Positions 1 to 8,510 of a stretch of DNA of 12,985 nt are shown here, in pieces. The notes below the pieces were generated by a model that saw only the letters and a program-made list of their open reading frames with translations, had not been told where the DNA came from and did no database searches. This DNA comes from Parabacteroides sp. Its GTDB lineage: Bacteria; Bacteroidota; Bacteroidia; Bacteroidales; Tannerellaceae. Numbering within the stretch: position 1 is the first letter of the stretch; each line of letters begins with the position of its first letter. The translations under genes were made by a program, and so were the position numbers. The stretch covers positions 1 to 12,985 of the forward strand of contig DXRF01000030.1 of the NCBI GenBank assembly GCA_019411205.1. Reading direction: 5' to 3'.

Positions 1-1
1 C

Positions 2-3000
2 GACAAGAAAAAAGCTACTGATTTTATATCAAATAGCAGTACCCCCGCTAACGTTGATGATAAAAACAGTAGCTTTTCATCTGCCACAAAGATAGTGGAA
101 TCTTTTGTAAATCCAACCCTTGACGAGGGAAAAATATCGTCTGCCGTAGATGAATTGGCGGGAAACCTGAATACGCCGGTGCACATCATCCGGGATATAA
201 ACGATATCACGGACGAGGACAAAGATACTCAACGGAAGAAACGAGGGTCCAAAGGTTGGTATGATACAAAGACTGGCGAAGTATATTTGGTTTTGTCCAA
301 TGCCGAAAACATCGCTGACGTACAAGCTACCATTTTACACGAGGTGGTTGCGCATAAGGGGCTTCGTGGACTATTCGGAGAAAAGTTTGACGACATGATG
401 GATTCTGTCTATCGCAACCTGCCGAAAGATGTGCGCCGTAAGGTTGCCCGTGCCGGGCTTTCCCGCTATGGGGGAAACTTCAGGATCGCGACGGAAGAGT
501 ATTTGGCTTCTGTCGCAGAAAACGGTGTATCTGAGCCGTCTATTTGGCAAAAGATAAAATCGGCTATCCGCGGATTTTTCCGGTCGTTGGGAATCGATTT
601 GCGTATGCGGGATGAAGATATTGCTTATATGTTATGGAAGAGTAAGAACCGTCTTGAAAAAGGTGATTCGCTTGTTACGATCATTCATAAAGTGGCCAAA
701 GATGGAAATATGCGTGATACATTGTTGTTCCGTGATCCCTTGATGCGTGGCGGGACAATACTTAGTACTCCATCGGAAGACAGAAGAACAATGATACGGA
801 CCATTGGTGCAGTATCGGAAGGTGTGAGAAGTTTTTCCGCTATGACACGTGAATTCTACAAGCGTTTCCGTGAAGGCTACCAAGACCAGAAGATTCACAT
901 CCGTGACTTTCAAAAGGCTGTAGAGAAAGAGACGGGACACAAAGTAAAAGATTATGAGGATGCCTATATCTACGAGAATACGACGCAGGGACGGGCAGAA
1001 TATGATGTGAACCATTTCAAAGCGAATGAATTTGCCGCCTTAGTGAACGAGGTTGCCCGCTTATCCAGAGATGGCAAGAATATAGACAAGGATAAACGAT
1101 GCAAGGTTGATCTTTACATGAAGGCAAAGCACGGTTTAGAACGTAACGAAGTAATGCGTCGTGAGGCACTTGCATCAGTAGAACAGCCATCCCCCGAACT
1201 GATTGAATCGATCAGTAATAAGGACTTTGCCGGGCTGACCGCCATAACAAAAGCCTTATCTGCGGAGACAAAGGGTATGGATGAAGATATTGTTCGCCAG
1301 TTTGTTGAAGAGTTTGAAAAGGAGAATGATACGAAGAAACTTTGGGAGGCAGTAGGGAAAGCAACCCGCGCTACGTTAGAGAAGATGTATCAATGCAATC
1401 TGATCAGCCGTGAATCCCGCGATCGTATTTCTGGTAAATATGAATATTACGTTCCTTTGAAAGAGTGGGAGGAAACGACTGCAGGCGATATCTGGGACTA
1501 TATTGATAGTAACCGTGATATAGTTTCCAATCCGATCAAAAAGGCAAAAGGGCGTACTTCTATGGCAGGTGACATCTTGGCGAATATTGCAAGCGACTAC
1601 GAAAGCGCGACAATGATGGGTTATAAAAATCTTGTGAAACTTCGCTTTGCTAATTTGGTCCGAAATAGTAAGACCGGCATGGCGAGCGTTTCCAGACAAT
1701 GGTATGTCAGGAGCGGTGTTGATGCCGAAGGTCGTACGCTTTGGGAGCCGGTGTCCGCAACTGGATTGACAGAGGATGCCGAAACGAATGCAAGTATCAT
1801 TAATGATTTCGAGGAAAAGATGAAGGAACTGCAGGAGAAAGGTGAGGCTAAGACGCAACGGGAAGTATTGAACCTTGGTGTGCCGATCAAAGATTGGCAA
1901 GAGCAGCAGCATGTCGTCAGGGTAAAAGAAGGTGGACGTGACCTATTGGTTTACATCAATGGGAATCCAGTCGTTTCTCAAGCAGTCAATGGTCTTAACA
2001 GAGCAAGTCTTGATAATGTGGTCTTGAAAGGATTGAATAATGTGCGTAAATTCATGATGCAGAATTACACTTCGCGCAATATTAATTTCATCCTCCGCAA
2101 CTTTGCACGTGATTTTTTCTATGCCAACACGATGAATTTTGTAAAATATGGAGCGGCTTACGAAGGAAGGTTCCTTAAAAACTATCCTCTGGCCCTTTGG
2201 CGTATCGCCAAAGTAGAAATAGGGGGAAAGACTGATATGGAATACGAAGCGTTTCTTCGTGGTGGCGGCAAGACCGGATACGTGGCGACATTCGGTTATG
2301 ATAAGTACAAGAAAGAGGTGGAACGTCTGTTGAATAGAAACGCGGGTGGCCGTGTTCGTGTCAAAGATGTGTTCAATGTGCTTGGGGGATACTTCGAAAT
2401 GGTGAACGGCGTGGTAGAAAACGGTGGACGCTTTACGACTTATCTTACAGCCAAAGAATCTGGAATGACAGAACTACAAAGTATCAACGCAGCAAAAGAA
2501 GTGTCGGTAAACTTCAATCGACGAGGTAGCGGTGCGATGGGTGCGGTTTATATGCAGAACTTCTTTCATTTCTTTAATGCGGCTATACAAGGAACGCATA
2601 ACTTTGCTCATGCGGCAAAGCATAATCCCGTACGAGCAGGTGCGGCTATTGCTATGTGGGCGACGCTTGGATTTGCCGTTAGTACTTTGTCTAAAATGCT
2701 TTTCGGAGATGATGACGAGTATAACGATATCCCAGATTATGTACGGCAGAATAATTTGATCCTGCCTATAATGGGTGCACCGGGGAAATATGTACTCTTA
2801 CCTCTTCCTGTTGAGCTTCGAATGCTGTTCGGGCTTGGTGATATGTCGGCACAGTATACAAGAGGCGAATACAAGGGGCGTGACTTTACATCGGATGTCA
2901 TGGGTAAATTAATGGATGTGCTTCCACTTAGTATTGAGTCGAATGCGACAGACAATTTTGTCGAAGCAGCTACCCGCACATTTACCCCGGATATGATATC

Positions 3001-3670
3001 TCCAATTACGGAGGCGTATCTCTTCAATGAAAACTACTTCGGGAAACGGATCACGGGGCGCAACGAGTTTAATAAGTATGTTCCAGAATATCATAAGGTA
3101 ACGACTGGAACCAGCAAAGCGATAATCAAAGCCTCCGAACGGCTGAATAGTCTATCGGGAGGCGATTATGCCTCTAAGGGAAAATTGGATTATGCTCTTT
3201 TGAATCCTTCTGCCGTAGAGTACCTTTTCGAACAATACTTCGGTGGCGTAGGTAAAGCCATTGCTCAATGTTACAAAACGGTGGAAGGCGCAGTAACCGG
3301 AGATGTGCAGCTTAGGAATATCCCGGTTGTGAGCGGGCTGACCTATGACACGGAAAATATGGTTCCGCGTAATTATACAAACGAACGCTATAACCATTAC
3401 GTGAAAGAGTATGAAGAGATGCAGAGTAGGAATAGGATGTATCGTAAAGGTCTCGAAGGAGGTAAGGATCTGTCGAGTAATTACAAATCCTTTGCCAATA
3501 GTCGTGCATACCGGCGTTATCAAACGACCGGCTTTTATAAAAAAGCGATTGAAAGTATGTATGATATGGCCCGCTTGATGGATGGAGAAGAAAAGAAAGC
3601 TCTTTACGAACAGGCGAGAAAGACAAAAGAAATGATGATTAACGAATTAGACAAAATAGGAGATGAATAG
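2..3670 (+). CDS. Large phage polyvalent protein (5' partial) with zincin-like peptidase motif and LPD38-like region
   Basis: The frame is open from the first bases of the window, so the true start lies upstream; the GTG at 95 is only an internal codon. At least 1222 residues are present (numbering from nt 2). A zincin-like motif HEVVAHKGLR sits at residues 113-122, followed by a glutamate-rich EEYLASVAE segment near 165-173 that could give the third metal ligand. A segment around 685-735 (NFILRNFARDFF) and another near 838-867 (FNRRGSG ... FFNAAIQG) match my recollection of the LPD38 family of phage polyvalent proteins, and a hydrophobic stretch follows near 882-900. Such proteins (Iyer and colleagues' polyvalent proteins) are thought to be packaged and delivered with the genome to act on the host. 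It overlaps the portal gene by 8 bases, so the two are probably co-translated. Family assignment is fairly secure; enzymatic activity is not shown. Confidence 0.8.
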   Translation, partial: DKKKATDFISNSSTPANVDDKNSSFSSATKIVESFVNPTLDEGKISSAVDELAGNLNTPVHIIRDINDITDEDKDTQRKKRGSKGWYDTKTGEVYLVLSNAENIADVQATILHEVVAHKGLRGLFGEKFDDMMDSVYRNLPKDVRRKVARAGLSRYGGNFRIATEEYLASVAENGVSEPSIWQKIKSAIRGFFRSLGIDLRMRDEDIAYMLWKSKNRLEKGDSLVTIIHKVAKDGNMRDTLLFRDPLMRGGTILSTPSEDRRTMIRTIGAVSEGVRSFSAMTREFYKRFREGYQDQKIHIRDFQKAVEKETGHKVKDYEDAYIYENTTQGRAEYDVNHFKANEFAALVNEVARLSRDGKNIDKDKRCKVDLYMKAKHGLERNEVMRREALASVEQPSPELIESISNKDFAGLTAITKALSAETKGMDEDIVRQFVEEFEKENDTKKLWEAVGKATRATLEKMYQCNLISRESRDRISGKYEYYVPLKEWEETTAGDIWDYIDSNRDIVSNPIKKAKGRTSMAGDILANIASDYESATMMGYKNLVKLRFANLVRNSKTGMASVSRQWYVRSGVDAEGRTLWEPVSATGLTEDAETNASIINDFEEKMKELQEKGEAKTQREVLNLGVPIKDWQEQQHVVRVKEGGRDLLVYINGNPVVSQAVNGLNRASLDNVVLKGLNNVRKFMMQNYTSRNINFILRNFARDFFYANTMNFVKYGAAYEGRFLKNYPLALWRIAKVEIGGKTDMEYEAFLRGGGKTGYVATFGYDKYKKEVERLLNRNAGGRVRVKDVFNVLGGYFEMVNGVVENGGRFTTYLTAKESGMTELQSINAAKEVSVNFNRRGSGAMGAVYMQNFFHFFNAAIQGTHNFAHAAKHNPVRAGAAIAMWATLGFAVSTLSKMLFGDDDEYNDIPDYVRQNNLILPIMGAPGKYVLLPLPVELRMLFGLGDMSAQYTRGEYKGRDFTSDVMGKLMDVLPLSIESNATDNFVEAATRTFTPDMISPITEAYLFNENYFGKRITGRNEFNKYVPEYHKVTTGTSKAIIKASERLNSLSGGDYASKGKLDYALLNPSAVEYLFEQYFGGVGKAIAQCYKTVEGAVTGDVQLRNIPVVSGLTYDTENMVPRNYTNERYNHYVKEYEEMQSRNRMYRKGLEGGKDLSSNYKSFANSRAYRRYQTTGFYKKAIESMYDMARLMDGEEKKALYEQARKTKEMMINELDKIGDE
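10..77. repeat. 11-bp perfect inverted repeat inside the polyvalent gene
   Basis: AAAAGCTACTG at 10-20 is the exact reverse complement of CAGTAGCTTTT at 67-77, with 46 bases between the arms. It lies inside the open reading frame, in a low-complexity Ser/Asn/Lys-rich linker. It could fold as an mRNA stem. An 11-bp match at this range is only mildly unexpected in 13 kb, so function is doubtful. Confidence 0.3.
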
Positions 3671-5588
3671 AAAGTTTTATAACCGTAGATTGAAACCGGG
3701 AGTGGAGCGGGATGGTCGCACCCGGTCAGCTATTAGTTTGACAAAGGCTACAGATGTGCTGAAAGAGGCTGAAAATGCTTGGTGGGGACTTAGTGAGGTT
3801 CGCAAGAAGGCTGCACGTTCCCAGATGTATGGATTTGAAGATCAATGGGGCGATCTTGTTATTGATCCAGCAAGTGGGAGGAAAGTGACAGAAAGTGCAT
3901 ATATTCGATCGCAGGGTAAAGTGCCTTTGAAAAACAATGTCATTCGCCCGATTTTGAAAAATATCGACGGACAATTCCGAAATAACCAAACGAAGCCCGT
4001 TTGTGTTGTTAGGGACAAAAGGGAAAGTAAGATTGGAGAAATGATGAGCATTGCAATTGAGTATTGCCATCAGATCAACGAAACGACGGAAATGGATGCT
4101 GCAAGTTTGACGAATCTTATGCTTTCAGGGTTATGTGCCCAACGGGTAGAGTACGGCATGAATCCAGCTAAACAAAATTTGGATGTCTGGGTTTATCCAA
4201 CCAATACTTATCGGTTATTCTTCAACACGGATATAGAAGATCCTCGGACATGGGATCTTCGTATTATCGGGGAAATGTATGATATGACTCTTTCGGATAT
4301 TGTGGCCGCATTTGCCCGTGATAAAACAACCTGTGATGATATTTATCGGATTTACGGTGATCACAACGGGGCTACCTGGGCTGATTCGTTTGGATTACAA
4401 GGGGACCAGAACAAAAATATGGATTTTTATATGCCGTCCCGTCCAGATCTTTGCCGGGTGATCCTTGTTTGGAAAAAGGAAAGTCGGGAAGCACTTTTTT
4501 GCCGTGACCTATTGAGTGGGGAATGGTGGTATTCCAATCTTTCCGATAGAAAATCGATAGATGTTTTAAATAAGCAGCGTATGGAAGAAGCGTTAGCTAA
4601 CGGCATGGACCCGGAAGATGTGCTTCTTGTGGAATATACCTATTCAATTGAGCAATATTGGTACTATCGTTACATGACTCCGTTCGGAGATGTGCTACAG
4701 GAAGGGCGTTCACCTTACTGGCATAAAGAGCATAATTACATATTGAACATTTATCCGTTTGTCAATGGTAAAGTCTTTAATTTTGTTGATGACTTTATTG
4801 ATCAGCAAAAGTACATAAACCGGACGCTTACGATGATCGATTTTATTCGTTCGTCTACTGCGAAAGGACTTCTCATTGTGGATGAAGATGCTTTTCAGGG
4901 AATGAGCCGGGAGCAGATTGTAGATGAATATGTGCGTTATAATGGTGTGCTTTTTGTTCGTCTTAAACAGGGCCAGAATATACAGAATATCGTTCATCAA
5001 TATAACGGTTCTGCGGCTGTTGCCGGAGATTACGAACTATTGAACTTACAATTGAAACTTATCAATGATATTTCTGGTGTAAATTCTGCAATGCAAGGCC
5101 AAACGCCATCTTCTAATACGCCATCTTCGCTTTATGCCCAGCAGGTTCAGAATTCAAGTATGAATGTTAAAGGCTTGCTTGATTCTTTTCGTAATTTTCA
5201 AAAGAAGCGAGACAATAAAGTAATGAAGACGATTCAGCAATTTTATACTTCTGCTCGATATATAGACCTTGCCGGATCGGACTATTCGAAAGAAAGTAAA
5301 TGGTATGATCCGGAAAAGGTGCAAGATTCAGAAATAGATGTCTATATTACGGAAGGTTCTAATACTCCGGTTTATCAAATGGTGATGAATGAGTTCTTGA
5401 TGGAGCTTTACAAAAACCAGGCAATAAATGTCAAGCAATTGCTTGAAAATTCGTCGCTTCCGTTTGCTGAACGTATATTGGAAAGTATTAAGCGGGATGA
5501 AGCGGAGATGTTGCAGGCCCAAGAGGAAGGTCGTATGGCGCAACTTCAGGGAATTCCTTCTGAGGTCATAGGTCAAATCCAGGCATAA
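3663..5588 (+). CDS. Phage portal protein (P22-like)
   Basis: A 641-residue portal protein, the dodecameric ring at one vertex of the head through which DNA enters and leaves. Features of the P22-type portal family: an N-terminal helical region with LKNNVIRPILKNIDGQFRNN near residues 90-110, a central wing region with several Trp/Tyr-rich strands (residues about 260-370), and a C-terminal region, INDISGVNSAMQGQTPSS, followed by the long helix that in portals of this family lines the channel. A Gln-rich end (AQEEGRMAQLQGIP) closes the protein. The ATG lies just before the stop of the upstream polyvalent gene, an 8-base overlap typical of translational coupling. Length is normal for the family. 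It is followed at once by a hairpin terminator and the convergent terminase gene. No sign of truncation or frameshift. Confidence 0.88.
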   Translation: MNRKFYNRRLKPGVERDGRTRSAISLTKATDVLKEAENAWWGLSEVRKKAARSQMYGFEDQWGDLVIDPASGRKVTESAYIRSQGKVPLKNNVIRPILKNIDGQFRNNQTKPVCVVRDKRESKIGEMMSIAIEYCHQINETTEMDAASLTNLMLSGLCAQRVEYGMNPAKQNLDVWVYPTNTYRLFFNTDIEDPRTWDLRIIGEMYDMTLSDIVAAFARDKTTCDDIYRIYGDHNGATWADSFGLQGDQNKNMDFYMPSRPDLCRVILVWKKESREALFCRDLLSGEWWYSNLSDRKSIDVLNKQRMEEALANGMDPEDVLLVEYTYSIEQYWYYRYMTPFGDVLQEGRSPYWHKEHNYILNIYPFVNGKVFNFVDDFIDQQKYINRTLTMIDFIRSSTAKGLLIVDEDAFQGMSREQIVDEYVRYNGVLFVRLKQGQNIQNIVHQYNGSAAVAGDYELLNLQLKLINDISGVNSAMQGQTPSSNTPSSLYAQQVQNSSMNVKGLLDSFRNFQKKRDNKVMKTIQQFYTSARYIDLAGSDYSKESKWYDPEKVQDSEIDVYITEGSNTPVYQMVMNEFLMELYKNQAINVKQLLENSSLPFAERILESIKRDEAEMLQAQEEGRMAQLQGIPSEVIGQIQA

Positions 5589-5596
5589 TTTAAAAT

Positions 5597-5630
5597 AACG
5601 AGGCAAGATCGGAAATGATCTTACCTCGTT
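5597..5630. terminator. Bidirectional hairpin terminator between portal and terminase
   Basis: AACGAGG (5597-5603) pairs with CCTCGTT (5624-5630) and AAGATC (5605-5610) with GATCTT (5617-5622), with one C/A mismatch and a six-base loop. It lies in the 42 bases between two convergent genes. On the minus strand the stem is followed by a T-rich run (TTATTTTAAATT); on the plus strand the T tail is short (TTTCATATT), so termination is probably stronger for the terminase operon. Confidence 0.75.
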
Positions 5631-7643
5631 TCATATTGTGGCTTCCGATATGACCTTACGGGTTGGTGTGGCTATTGGGGTATTTACGGCAAATGGAAGA
5701 TCTATCCGATAGCAGATCCATACGCCGATAGCACGAGTCATGAGTCTGTCATCATGCATTCCTTCGACAGCTCCCATTGTTTTACCATCTTCTTTGATTT
5801 CAAATGTGTCGTGTTCGTCTACGGCTTCCTCGCATCTTTCGATGTATAAAGAATCCCGTATTGCTTTTGCTTGATGGGAGATAACCATAGGCTTGGTTGA
5901 TGTGTTGGTGTGAAATCCCCATTTTGCTGGGGCGCCTTGTCTGATTTGGTCGGCCGGGGTGCGGCAGTAGAGATTGGAGTAATATCCTGCTATCTCGTCT
6001 AAGATGTATTCGAAATTGTTGCCTTCCGTGCCTTCTGTTTCAAGCGTGTTACTTTCTATTACAACCATAGCATCTTCCTCGTCAGCATAAAATGTTGCCA
6101 TCTGTACAGCCTTCCAAGCACCTTTATCATGGTCAATATGGCCGTGCCATTCGGCGACCACTTCCGGGATGCCTCCGTCCATCATCCAATAGCGATCAAA
6201 GACGGTGATATCCGTGTAGTCGGCTTCATCTGAAACTCCCCCTACATCCATAACGACAATATAACGATTTCGATATCGTTTTGATTTATCCGGCATTTTC
6301 CAAATGGACAAGCAGCCCATTTCTTCTTTTGACAACCGAAGATTCTGAAGGCTTTCTGTGCCCGTTTCTTCCGAACCTGAAATTTCACCATGGAAAATAG
6401 GATCGATGCAAGTTTCGCGTAGTTTGAGTGTGTCTGAAAGCCGGAAACGTCGTCGTCCAGTAGACTGAAAGGCTTCTGTTGAAGTGCTTGGATATTCGGA
6501 ATTCATACGCCAAATATCTTTCATGTCTTTCTTTTTTTCTCTATACCAAGCGATAGCTTCCAGTGTAGCTCCCAGTTTCCAAAGGTCCCATTCGTATTCG
6601 TCCATAGAATGGATAAACTCTTCGTGGTTATCAATAGGGATTGAATAAATATCAATATCAAACCATGCTACAAAAATGGGGAGCAGGTTATTTTTACCTT
6701 TGACAGCCTGTTGCCATGTACGATGAAAAAAATTACCAACGCCTTTTGCCGTACTTTCCAACCCTAAAATCGTATATGCTGTATCATAAATGGAACCGGA
6801 TATGGACTGGATAAGGTCCTCTGGCTTTTTGCCTGGTGTAGCTCTCCAAAGTCCAATTTCGGTTAGGTGAGCTCCTGATATGTCACCGCTTCGAAGTGTA
6901 TCGGGCTTTTGGAAAGATCCGATCGAGACAACACAATTTGTGTTTTGAATGACTTTGTTTTTGCTTGAACCTTCAAAGGGTGTGAATTTAACCGTTTCTC
7001 CAAGCAGATAAGAAGGGTATTTGTTTAAAGCCTTTGTGATCATTGCCCGAACGTTTCTTGACTGTGTTTCCACATCTCCACAAATGACGGTATTCCAGTT
7101 TCGACGGTGTACGAGCATTATCCAAAGCATATAAATTTGGACGAGTGTTGATCCTCCCCACTGTCGTGCTTTTAAGAGGATAAACTTGATAGGCTTTCCG
7201 GCCTTTCGTAGTTTTTCAAGTTTATTCAGCACTCTTCTTTGCGCACGGTTTAGTTTAAATGGGATATCTTTTGGGCTCACTTTATCTTTTATAAAGATGA
7301 ATGAATAGGCCCAGTATTCAAAATCGTATATTATCCGATATTTTATAAATTCAATCCAAAGCTGGTTCAGGGCTTCTTCGGAATACTCCACTTCTTTAAT
7401 AAATCGGGTAATATATCCTTTGAATCCATATTTGGCGAGTCTACGGATAAACAGGTTTTCTTTTATCAATTCAACCGGTAAATACATATCACCAATAGGG
7501 GAGTCTTTTATTGAAATCTTTTTTCGTTCCCCTACGGCGCCAAGACCGGTGACTGGATTGTATGGTGCGTTTATTATTTCGTGTCTTTTTCTGTTTTCTT
7601 CCAAGATATTTTCGATCTCGAAATCATTGTGAATGTCGTGCAT
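5631..7643 (-). CDS. Terminase large subunit (DNA-packaging ATPase and nuclease)
   Basis: The motor that cuts phage DNA and pumps it into the prohead through the portal. Numbering is from the ATG at 7643 (670 residues). ATPase: a deviant Walker A, KARQWGGST, at 158-166 with the lysine at the start of the loop rather than in GKT; a Walker B-like AHLTE ending at E262; and a coupling motif EST at 296-298. YPSTSTEAF at 384-392 is typical of terminases. Nuclease (RNase H fold): D466 in VVMDVGG, E530 in VVIESNT, and DD at 631-632. An upstream in-frame ATG at 7694 would lengthen the overlap with the rhomboid gene from 70 to 121 bases, so I prefer 7643; a TTG at 7604 would cut it to 31. It is the last gene of a minus-strand operon, opposite to the portal and capsid genes, which is unusual. 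Function is confident; the start is not. Confidence 0.9.
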   Translation of the reverse strand: MHDIHNDFEIENILEENRKRHEIINAPYNPVTGLGAVGERKKISIKDSPIGDMYLPVELIKENLFIRRLAKYGFKGYITRFIKEVEYSEEALNQLWIEFIKYRIIYDFEYWAYSFIFIKDKVSPKDIPFKLNRAQRRVLNKLEKLRKAGKPIKFILLKARQWGGSTLVQIYMLWIMLVHRRNWNTVICGDVETQSRNVRAMITKALNKYPSYLLGETVKFTPFEGSSKNKVIQNTNCVVSIGSFQKPDTLRSGDISGAHLTEIGLWRATPGKKPEDLIQSISGSIYDTAYTILGLESTAKGVGNFFHRTWQQAVKGKNNLLPIFVAWFDIDIYSIPIDNHEEFIHSMDEYEWDLWKLGATLEAIAWYREKKKDMKDIWRMNSEYPSTSTEAFQSTGRRRFRLSDTLKLRETCIDPIFHGEISGSEETGTESLQNLRLSKEEMGCLSIWKMPDKSKRYRNRYIVVMDVGGVSDEADYTDITVFDRYWMMDGGIPEVVAEWHGHIDHDKGAWKAVQMATFYADEEDAMVVIESNTLETEGTEGNNFEYILDEIAGYYSNLYCRTPADQIRQGAPAKWGFHTNTSTKPMVISHQAKAIRDSLYIERCEEAVDEHDTFEIKEDGKTMGAVEGMHDDRLMTRAIGVWICYRIDLPFAVNTPIATPTRKVISEATI

Positions 7644-8110
7644 AATCGAGATAAAATGAATGAGATTGCTAAAGCTGAAATATGTATTTGCCAATTAATG
7701 ACATTATAGCCGAATATTGACTGCATTATTAACATTATAAGCAACATGATTGTATATTTCTGTCGCTTCGAATGCCTATCTTGCCATATCTTGCTTAAAT
7801 ACATACCGATCATGGAAAATATGATGGTTGATGCGCCGAATGTCGGTTTTTCAGAGCAAAAGATTGCAGAAGACAGGATTACAGATATTGGTATTACGAT
7901 AATTGGGGCTTTGCGTCCATAATATTCTGCAATCACCGGCTTATATATCAGGTATCCGATTGAATTGAAGAACATGTGCATAAAGGTCAGATGTATGAAA
8001 TTGTATGCAATCAGTTGCCAATATCGGAATCCGGAGGACAGTCCGTAATCGCTTAGATCGTAGTACCGTGATAGGGAATAAAAAAGGATAAATATGAATA
8101 CCAGGATCAT
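7574..8110 (-). CDS. Rhomboid-family intramembrane serine protease
   Basis: A 178-residue membrane protein with about six hydrophobic helices (roughly 2-17, 36-60, 68-85, 92-106, 119-134, 138-157). All rhomboid landmarks are present. RYWQLIAYNF (29-38) resembles the loop before helix 2. HLTFMHMFFN (40-49) keeps the H-x4-H-x3-N pattern of GlpG H145/H150/N154. FGAST (91-95) supplies the catalytic serine S94, with Thr where many rhomboids have Gly. H143 in WQIHISA matches the catalytic His of helix 6. It is therefore probably an active protease that cuts transmembrane segments of other proteins, in the host inner membrane. Its start overlaps the upstream gene by 4 bases (ATGA) and its end overlaps the terminase gene, so it belongs to a late operon. 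The C-terminus is Lys-rich (SWKKTEKDTK) and probably cytoplasmic. A rhomboid in a packaging operon is unusual. Substrate unknown. Confidence 0.82.
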   Translation of the reverse strand: MILVFIFILFYSLSRYYDLSDYGLSSGFRYWQLIAYNFIHLTFMHMFFNSIGYLIYKPVIAEYYGRKAPIIVIPISVILSSAIFCSEKPTFGASTIIFSMIGMYLSKIWQDRHSKRQKYTIMLLIMLIMQSIFGYNVINWQIHISALAISFILSRLCTTFTMISRSKISWKKTEKDTK

Positions 8111-8493
8111 TTTCTTTTTAATTTGTCATTAATAATGCGTACAAATTGCCTTTTTTCGATATAGAAAGAAGGAGCTTCATTATTGATGATGGTTTCCAAA
8201 TAACTATATCCCGGATATTTTAGCCCTTTTGCAACAAATTTCCTGAAAATACTGTCGTACATGTCTATTTTCATGGGGTTGTACATGTCCGGTTGTATCC
8301 CTCTATACATAAGCGATATGTTTCTGATAGCGACTTCTAAGGTGATGTAATACCTTGGAGCCGGATAAGACATCGCTTTTTCTATGATCGTATTTTTGGG
8401 AACCCGGCGTGCAACATCCCCCAATTCTTTTATTGCCCTTTCGTATGCCTTAAATACATCATCTTTTTTTTGCCAGTTCTCTGTTTTTGCCAT
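8107..8493 (-). CDS. Conserved phage protein of unknown function, first gene of the terminase operon
   Basis: A 128-residue protein starting at MAKTENWQKK. An in-frame ATG at 8526 would add 11 residues (MSHYNKPKHFF), but a candidate -7 promoter box covers that codon, so the downstream start is preferred. The protein looks mainly helical and ends in a basic tail (RIINDKLKRK). A central segment, SYPAPRYYITLEVAIRNISL, resembles a motif I associate with small Bacteroidales phage proteins of unknown role; that is recollection, not a search. It overlaps the rhomboid gene by 4 bases (ATGA). Its position at the head of the terminase operon makes a small terminase subunit or a DNA-binding partner conceivable, but no helix-turn-helix is obvious, so I leave function open. 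Confidence 0.7.
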   Translation of the reverse strand: MAKTENWQKKDDVFKAYERAIKELGDVARRVPKNTIIEKAMSYPAPRYYITLEVAIRNISLMYRGIQPDMYNPMKIDMYDSIFRKFVAKGLKYPGYSYLETIINNEAPSFYIEKRQFVRIINDKLKRK

Positions 8494-8510
8494 GAAAAAA
8501 TGCTTTGGTT

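Noticed and set aside
1376..1912. A 178-codon minus-strand frame opposite the polyvalent gene
   Set aside because: Cys-, His- and Phe-rich shadow inside a gene with clear family features on the other strand; no motif seen.
7701..7740. Two further TATAATG copies on the minus strand upstream of the terminase start, considered as extra promoters or operators
   Set aside because: They are fully accounted for by codons of the rhomboid (Tyr-Asn and Ile-Met), are not inverted repeats, and a third copy inside the portal gene at 4936-4945 shows such matches arise in coding sequence.
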